Source: Mytilinidion resinicola
Lineage: Eukaryota > Ascomycota > Dothideomycetes > Mytilinidiales > Mytilinidiaceae
Direction: 5' to 3'
DNA length: 64,000 nucleotides
Assembly: GCF_010093595.1 (NCBI RefSeq)
Contig: NW_022985440.1
Span: forward strand, 850,386 to 914,385
This document shows, piece by piece, positions 63,226 through 64,000 of the stretch. The translations under genes and the position numbers were made by a program. The notes under the pieces are model-generated. The model was given only the letters and a program-made list of their open reading frames with translations, had not been told where the DNA came from and did not search any database. The number at the start of each line of letters is the position of its first letter. Positions within the stretch are counted from its first letter, which is position 1.

Positions 63226-64000
63226 GGTGGACGTGCGGCAGGATTTATTAACAACGGATACCTGTCGCGCGGGATATAGGATGGAAGGCCGGGGCGCGGG
63301 AAGACACGAGGGGCGCCTACTCTCTCATAATTCCGCCGGGGAGGGAAAAGGACGGATAGGAAGCGAATGTGGAGAGTCGCTGGTGGAGGTTTGTAGAGAG
63401 GAGGACAGGACAGGTAGTCCGGTACGGAGGAGCGACTCCTGGAACCGCATGGCTTCAGTTTACGGGTCGGCGCTGCGACTTATCCATGGCAAGCGGCTTG
63501 GCCAGGCCCAGCAGCCCCTGGAACTACTGTGGCGCGTGAGGGCGTCTCCTACCTATCGCAACCAGCCTCGACGTGCACAAAGCGGACGACCTGCCTTGAC
63601 GAGAATAGCAGCACTGCGGCCTCATCAATTATTCTATAACATCATAGCATCACGAAAAAGACCCCAGAGACAGAGCACCGCCATCACTCAAGCCCGCCCG
63701 GTTCGCTTATGCTTAAATCTGGGGCATCGGTCGGCTAAATTTGTACATGTTTCTGGGCACGTCGTTGGCTCGTGACGGCAGGGGTGGCGCGTTCATGTTG
63801 GCATTGACAGTCTATTTCGGCAAGCTTTTAATATACACTGTCTACTTGCAGACGGCCCATATTGCACCCACGACCAGCACCAATCAATGTCCGGCCGCTG
63901 GCTCTACTATAAGTACCGAGTTGCGCATACAGTGCGCGCAGACGCTCCCGCCTCGCAAGCGGCTGGTTCTCGACCAGATCCTGGCGCATGCTGTGCTCCC
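63226..64000. other. Right-edge intergenic region
   Basis: Promoter of the GH47 gene and beyond. A 183-codon plus frame at 63224-63775 is antisense to the promoter, with no motif. I see no gene, but one could begin near the edge. Confidence 0.4.

Overview
The window reads as a gene-rich stretch of a filamentous ascomycete (Pezizomycotina) nuclear genome. The signs are genes on both strands broken by short (about 42-70 nt) GT-AG introns with CTAAC/CTGAC-like branch sites, nuclear tRNA genes (one with a classical intron), a mitochondrial ribosomal protein encoded in the nucleus, and a giant fungal-type NRPS for an intracellular hydroxamate siderophore. The four-adenylation-domain layout of that NRPS is the one I associate with Cochliobolus NPS2, so a Dothideomycete is the best guess (inference).

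Layout. 0-10.4 kb: 5' part of an unknown Met/Gly/Gln-rich protein running off the left edge (-), mitochondrial uS2m/MRP4 (+), a 2.2-kb gene-free gap, DNA ligase I (-), and a PHO84-type phosphate/H+ symporter (-). 10.4-14.2 kb: gene-poor. 14.2 kb: a tRNA-Ala(UGC) whose body is split by 49 nt at a non-canonical position. 14.9-16.1 kb: PER1 (+), a GPI lipid remodelling factor. 16.3-37.6 kb: siderophore locus, with a 5,414-residue ferrichrome/ferricrocin-type synthetase (-) and an L-ornithine N5-monooxygenase (+) diverging from a 3.1-kb intergenic region that carries three perfect ATCWGATAA iron-GATA-factor sites and a duplicated palindrome. 38.9-47.9 kb: secreted DUF7137-like membrane protein (+), RRM protein (+), a ten-exon 4HBT thioesterase (-) with no long open frame, TFIIH subunit TFB2 (+), and a large low-complexity protein of unknown function (-). 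49.4-53.3 kb: an SDR and a cytochrome P450 (+), a possible small accessory pair. 54.0-55.1 kb: a degenerate tandem repeat array of seven units, each with a stem-loop and a B-box-like core. 55.5-63.2 kb: SEC11 signal peptidase (+), intron-containing tRNA-Gly(CCC) (-), NHP6-type HMG protein (-), a GC-rich gene-free block, and a GH47 alpha-1,2-mannosidase with long charged insertions (-).

How the genes work together. SidA would hydroxylate ornithine to N5-hydroxyornithine. An N5-acyltransferase (not in this window) would acylate it. The NRPS would assemble three such residues with small amino acids into a cyclic intracellular siderophore. The shared promoter implies joint repression by a SreA/SRE-type GATA factor when iron is plentiful. 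The remaining genes are mostly housekeeping. Exon structures were deduced by eye from splice signals, frame and family conservation; every complete spliced CDS listed has a length divisible by three.
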